Source: an uncultured Pseudomonadota bacterium (GTDB lineage: Bacteria; Pseudomonadota; Gammaproteobacteria; Steroidobacterales; Steroidobacteraceae). Taken from it: a DNA stretch of 48,606 nt. This document shows, piece after piece, positions 45,208-48,606 of this stretch; positions within the stretch are counted from its first letter, which is position 1, and every line of letters starts with the position of its first letter. The stretch spans positions 1 to 48,606 of the forward strand of contig CAIYLH010000104.1 in NCBI GenBank assembly GCA_903927005.1, given 5' to 3'. The notes under the pieces are model-generated. The model ran no database searches. It saw nothing but the letters and a program-made list of their open reading frames with translations, and was not told the DNA's origin. Both the position numbers and the translations under genes were made by a program.

Positions 45208-45497
45208 ATCGGCAGACCCGCATCGAGGCCTTGCTGCGCGACGCGTTCGCGCCCCTGCACCTCGAAGTGATCGACGACAGCCACCACCATGCCGGCCATG
45301 TCGGCGCACAAGGTGGCGCCGGGCACTTTCGCGTACGGATCCTGTCTGAACGATTCAGGGGCCTGCCGGTGCTCGCCCGGCACCGTCTGGTCTATGAGGC
45401 GCTGACGTCGCTAATCCCGACCGAGGTGCATGCGCTGAGTATCGAAGCAGACGCGCCGGGTGAGCGCGCCTCGCCCCCCGATTTTATTGACACATGA
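45204..45497 (+). CDS. bolA: BolA-family protein
   Basis: 97 residues: [40 protein letters not shown] and [20 protein letters not shown], the class II KH-like fold of BolA with its conserved His pair (HHHAGH). BolA proteins bind [2Fe-2S] clusters with monothiol glutaredoxins and can act as regulators. The gene is coupled to yciI (ATGA overlap). Confidence 0.92.
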   Translation: MNRQTRIEALLRDAFAPLHLEVIDDSHHHAGHVGAQGGAGHFRVRILSERFRGLPVLARHRLVYEALTSLIPTEVHALSIEADAPGERASPPDFIDT

Positions 45498-45507
45498 GGT
45501 TGACTCA

Positions 45508-46338
45508 ATGATGACTCGCAACTGGATGCCGGCGGTCCTCGTCGTCTCCGCACTTGGTCTCGCGGCTTGCAAGCACGATGGCGCCCCGGGTGCCGACAAA
45601 GCAGCGCCGAAGCCCGCCGTCGCGACGGTTAACGGCAAGCAGATTTCGGCTGAGGCATTCGAGGTATGGGTCCAGGCCCAGACCAACAAGAAGCCTGCCG
45701 ACCTGCCGCCTGAGCAGAAGAAGCAGCTACTCGAAAGCCTGGAGGGCCTGTACGTCAGCGGCCTCGAGGCCGAGAAGCAGAACGTCGGCGCGAACCCTGA
45801 GGTGGCCGCCCGCCTCGAGCTCGACCGGCTGAACCTGCTGGCCACGACGCTGTTCCAGAACTATTCCAAGGGCAAGACACCGAGCGAGGCCGACCTGAAG
45901 GCTGAGTACGACCGTCAGGTCGCCGGCATGCCCAAGGAAGAGTTCCATGCCCGCCACATCCTGCTCAAGGACGAGGCAGCGGCCAAGGACGTCGTCGCAC
46001 AGCTCGCCAAGGGCGCCAAGTTCGAGGACCTTGCGACGAAGCTGTCGACCGACGAAGGCTCGAAGAAGCAGGGTGGCGATCTGAGCTGGTTTACCAGCGA
46101 CAAGATGGTCAAGCCGTTCTCGGACGCCGTCGCTCAGCTCGCCAAGGGCGAGTACACGAAGACCCCGGTGCAGACGCAGTTTGGGTTCCACGTGATTCGC
46201 CTGGACGACAAGCGCCCGCTGACGCCGCCGGCGTACGATTCGGTCAAGGACCGCCTTGGCCCGATCGTCCAGCAGCACCAGGTGCGTGACTACATCGACG
46301 CGCTGCGCAAGGCCGCGAAGATCGAAGAGAAGCCGTAA
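45508..46338 (+). CDS. Parvulin-type peptidylprolyl isomerase lipoprotein
   Basis: 276 residues from ATG 45508, with GAGGT 7 bases upstream (ATG 45511 is an equal alternative). The lipobox LGLAAC at ~16-21 implies attachment to the membrane via Cys 21. A SurA-like N-terminal region (ATVNGKQISAEAFEVWV) precedes the parvulin domain (EEFHARHILLKDEAAAKDVV, GGDLSWFTSDKMVKPFSDAV, TQFGFHVIRLDDKRP). It should act as a periplasmic folding catalyst for envelope proteins. It ends the yciB-yciI-bolA run and is followed by a strong terminator. Confidence 0.88.
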   Translation: MMTRNWMPAVLVVSALGLAACKHDGAPGADKAAPKPAVATVNGKQISAEAFEVWVQAQTNKKPADLPPEQKKQLLESLEGLYVSGLEAEKQNVGANPEVAARLELDRLNLLATTLFQNYSKGKTPSEADLKAEYDRQVAGMPKEEFHARHILLKDEAAAKDVVAQLAKGAKFEDLATKLSTDEGSKKQGGDLSWFTSDKMVKPFSDAVAQLAKGEYTKTPVQTQFGFHVIRLDDKRPLTPPAYDSVKDRLGPIVQQHQVRDYIDALRKAAKIEEKP

Positions 46339-46343
46339 GCCGC

Positions 46344-46408
46344 TGGCGCTTCGGCGCCACCCCGGTTCGGCATGAAAGGCCGGTCACTTGGTGACCGGCC
46401 TTTTTTTT
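46344..46408 (+). terminator. Rho-independent terminator after the isomerase gene
   Basis: TGGCGC-TTCG-GCGCCA (46344-46359) is a short tetraloop hairpin just past the stop. It is followed by GGCCGGTCAC (46378-46387) / GTGACCGGCC (46391-46400) with a TTG loop and eight T (46401-46408), a textbook terminator. Confidence 0.93.
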
Positions 46409-46852
46409 GTTCTTTGGGATGGATTAAGTAAAGTTGGCAGGAAGATAAGTGAAATTCTCGCCTGCAAGATTTTTTTTTGAAAGAAAGACATTTATTAGAT
46501 TAAGTGTCTCTTCTATTCAACTGAAAATATTAATAAAAAATCCAGTAAACAGCAGCGGAGAACCGCAGCGCAGCACGCCCGCTCGGATCGACGACCGAAA
46601 CCATTGAGGGCAGCGCCAACTCGTCCAGACACGAGCTTCGGGCGCTTGAATTCAAGGGGACGAGATCTCCTAACATCCTGTTTTTATTATAATTTATATA
46701 TTTTCCGTGGGATTCGTCAGCCCACGCCATTCCCGCGAAAGAACCTTAAGGTGCGTCGGTCGCATAACACCGTAAGCCCCTAAATACGTGAGACATACAT
46801 CACAAACTCGCGTGACTTCGGGGGGGTGGATATTGTTTAATCGCGTTAAGTT
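46409..46852. other. AT-rich intergenic region
   Basis: Base composition drops clearly from here on, with homopolymer runs such as nine T near 46471. Short frames (for example at 46530 and 46694 on the minus strand) carry no recognisable motif. No tRNA-like cloverleaf or phage-type attachment site was recognised. The switch in composition marks the border between backbone and a probably acquired segment. Confidence 0.5.
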
Positions 46853-47737
46853 ATGAACGCTACCTACAATGTTAAATCGAAAGTCGTCGCTGCCTTTCAG
46901 CACGCTCTCGTCCCATTGGTGAAGGTGCTCATCAAACACGGCATTGGGTTTCATGAGCTCTCGTCCGTAATCAAAGAGGTTTACGCGAAGGTCTGCCTGC
47001 GAGATTTCAAATCGGATGAGTCAGCAACTCAGTCCTCCCCGGCCCGAATCGCCGTACTAACCGGGCTAACGCGAACCGAAGTGGCAGCTCTCCTCGCTAG
47101 TGACGGCCCGTTGCGAAACGCCGATGACGGCGACGCAGGCGCCATCGCAAATCTGCTGCAAGCCTGGCACACCGACCCGGATTTCGTTGGCCCCTACGGT
47201 GTACCGCGCGACTTGTTCATGACGAAAGATCCGCTCGGGCTACAAACATTTGCGGAGCTCATTCGCCGGTACGGCGAGGGATCGTCTAAAGAATCCATGC
47301 TCGAGCAGCTCGTAAAGATTGATGCAGCAATCGTCCCCCTATCCGGAGAGCCGATTCGGGTGACGAAAAGAACGTATATCCCGGAATCGATGGTGCCGCA
47401 GGCGCTAGAGATTTTCGCGCGCGGAGTGCGCAGGTATTCGTCGACTGCGGCGCACAACCTTCAAAACGCGGATGGTGAAGAAAGAATTTTTGAACGCTGG
47501 GTATTCCCAGATGACGGAATTCTTGAACGTGACTGGACGAGATTTCAGGCTCTCGTTTCGGAACGCCTGCAGGACCTGGTTCGTGAGCTCGATACGAAAT
47601 TCTCATGGTTCGAGTCGCCTCGCACACGAGGTGAGGATGGGGTCTCCGTAGGAGTTGGAATCTACGTTTATCGGGACTCGCCGGAAGACCAGAAAGATTG
47701 GGAACGCGTCGCGGGGCCTTCGGCCCCACGACATTGA
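46853..47737 (+). CDS. DUF6502-like protein of unknown function
   Basis: 294 residues. The N-terminus (VVAAFQHALVPLVKVLIKHG, IGFHELSSVIKEVYAKVCLR) and the segment RIAVLTGLTRTEVAALLASD suggest a helix-turn-helix-like domain of about 80 residues; FARGVRRYSSTAAHNLQNAD and a C-terminal region follow. This layout resembles DUF6502 proteins, which often stand beside a secreted DUF5666 protein, as here. Function is unknown; a regulator of the neighbour is plausible. Codon use is AT-richer than in the backbone. Confidence in the family name is moderate. Confidence 0.6.
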   Translation: MNATYNVKSKVVAAFQHALVPLVKVLIKHGIGFHELSSVIKEVYAKVCLRDFKSDESATQSSPARIAVLTGLTRTEVAALLASDGPLRNADDGDAGAIANLLQAWHTDPDFVGPYGVPRDLFMTKDPLGLQTFAELIRRYGEGSSKESMLEQLVKIDAAIVPLSGEPIRVTKRTYIPESMVPQALEIFARGVRRYSSTAAHNLQNADGEERIFERWVFPDDGILERDWTRFQALVSERLQDLVRELDTKFSWFESPRTRGEDGVSVGVGIYVYRDSPEDQKDWERVAGPSAPRH

Positions 47738-47808
47738 ATTGCTGATTATTAGGCTCGCCAATGAGCGGCGGACTTAAAGAAAACACTGATAGCTAGGGGA
47801 TAGTAAGA

Positions 47809-48606
47809 ATGCGCAAGACAACAAAGTCTTTTCCCGCCAAGGCGACTGCCTTTCTGGCCGTCGTACTTCCTGCGGTCGCAATCGTTGGCCAGTCGATGGC
47901 TGCGCCGCCAGCCCAATCTATTGGTCAAACCCCCTCGATCGATGCACTAAAGCGTCAGTTCGGCGTCGAACTGCTACTCGTTGGCCCGCTAAGTGGCGTC
48001 CACTCGGGCGGCGCAGCGTTGGACGTCCTTGGACAGACCGTTACCTTAGGGCCGAAGGCGGTTACAAACGCATCGCTCCGCCCTGGGCAATTGGTAGCCG
48101 TCACCGGCTTAGTGCAACCTGACGGAAGCATCCTCGCGACAAGAGTCCTTGATCTTCCGGACGCATATGTAGACGGCGCGACTGAAATTCTCGGCTCAGG
48201 CGTAATCACATCCCACAATGCGAGCACTGCCCGCCTCACCATCGGCAGATTGTCCGTTGACTACTCGCCCACTCTTTACGCGGGTGATCCTGGGCTCACT
48301 GTCGGCAGTACTGTCGAATTCCGCGGAATTCGGGTTGGAAGCGCGGGCACTGCGATCGCATTCTCGATCGGTGTGTTGAGTCATGCGACCGGCTCCATGG
48401 GCTCAGGTCTCGCGACCGGTTCCATGGGTTCAGGCCTCTCAACCGGCTCGATGGGCTCTGGCCGCACAACCACCTCTCATGCCACTGGCTCCATGGGCTC
48501 AGGTCTCGCGACCGGTTCCATGGGTTCAGGCCTCTCAACCGGCTCGATGGGCTCTGGCCGCACAACCACCTCTCATGCCACTGGCTCCATGGGCTCAGGT
48601 CTCGCG
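47809..48606 (+). CDS. Secreted DUF5666-like protein with GSMGSG repeat tail (3' end outside window)
   Basis: 266 codons to the window edge without a stop. MRKTTKSFPAKATAFLAVVL to about residue 35 is a signal peptide. Residues ~45-190 have beta-rich segments such as VTLGPKAVTNASLRPGQLVA and VTGLVQPDGSILATRVLDL, like the small OB-type domains of DUF5666. From residue ~193 the chain consists of ATGSMGSGL-type nonapeptides arranged in a 32-residue higher-order repeat. The gene follows the DUF6502-like gene by 71 bases, with AGGGGA 9 bases before the ATG. Confidence 0.65.
   Translation, partial: MRKTTKSFPAKATAFLAVVLPAVAIVGQSMAAPPAQSIGQTPSIDALKRQFGVELLLVGPLSGVHSGGAALDVLGQTVTLGPKAVTNASLRPGQLVAVTGLVQPDGSILATRVLDLPDAYVDGATEILGSGVITSHNASTARLTIGRLSVDYSPTLYAGDPGLTVGSTVEFRGIRVGSAGTAIAFSIGVLSHATGSMGSGLATGSMGSGLSTGSMGSGRTTTSHATGSMGSGLATGSMGSGLSTGSMGSGRTTTSHATGSMGSGLA
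48385..48606 (+). repeat. 96-bp tandem repeat in coding sequence
   Basis: Units begin at 48385, 48481 and 48577, exactly 96 bp apart, and the third runs off the window. Each unit is three 27-bp subunits (TGSMGSGL type) plus a 15-bp spacer coding TTTSH. Unit copies differ at only two bases in the first codons, so the array has been homogenised recently. Confidence 0.85.

Noticed and set aside
46530-46730. 66-codon minus-strand frame in the AT-rich gap
   Set aside because: No start signal and no motif.
48385-48606. CRISPR-like regular repeat
   Set aside because: The 96-bp units are contiguous, in frame and contain no unique spacers; it is a coding tandem repeat.

Overview
This window comes from a GC-rich bacterial chromosome. 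It is almost certainly a gammaproteobacterium. The housekeeping order gyrA-serC-pheA-aroA-cmk-rpsA-ihfB-lapA-lapB-galU, the block trpS-scpA-scpB-rluB, ubiG-gph-yciK and the yciB-yciI-bolA-ppiC run are typical of that class. The absence of hisC/tyrA between pheA and aroA, together with a fatty acyl-CoA reductase/wax ester synthase locus, points to the Xanthomonadales/Nevskiales/Steroidobacterales side. This placement is inferred from gene order; no 16S rRNA is present.

Layout. 1-6.2 kb is an accessory zone: a truncated insertion sequence at the left edge, a Fic protein with an AbiEi-like N-terminus and four 24-bp iterons upstream, a TnpB 3' remnant, an AbrB-type VapBC pair, an unusual protein with three tandem QueD/PTPS domains, an Hsp20 with an N-terminal DUF2934-like segment, and a Phd/PIN pair. 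6.3-9.3 kb holds an orphan type IV coupling ATPase and a secreted M20 hydrolase. 9.5-18 kb is a neutral-lipid storage locus: an Maqu_2507-like acyl-CoA reductase, a WS/DGAT acyltransferase, a TPR protein, a phasin, a patatin-like phospholipase, an FFLEELY-motif-like protein and a GMC oxidoreductase. 18-20.5 kb has an AbgB-like M20 hydrolase translationally coupled to a COG2521-type methyltransferase.

20.6-23.3 kb is a second accessory island. An AbiEi/AbiEii pair is bracketed by two copies of the 3' end of a PotD-like gene, with a decayed phd-vapC module on each side and a second TnpB right-end remnant. 23.3-46.3 kb is the conserved backbone: PotD-like protein, galU, LPS-assembly regulators lapAB, ihfB, rpsA, aromatic/serine biosynthesis, gyrA, ubiG, gph, an NDUFAF6-like protein, yciK, rluB, scpAB, trpS, a catalytically degenerate site-2-protease homologue, a YciO/TsaC-like protein, yciB, yciI, bolA and a parvulin lipoprotein ending in a strong terminator. 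After an AT-rich gap, 46.9-48.6 kb carries a DUF6502-like gene and the start of a secreted protein with a GSMGSG repeat tail that runs off the window.

The most notable observations are: three right-end copies of one TnpB-type element that stop at the same base, each with different downstream sequence; the triple-QueD protein in which only the middle domain keeps its active site; the AbiE island flanked by duplicated PotD ends; the iteron array in front of the AbiEi-Fic fusion; the S2P pseudoprotease; and the repeat-tailed secreted protein.
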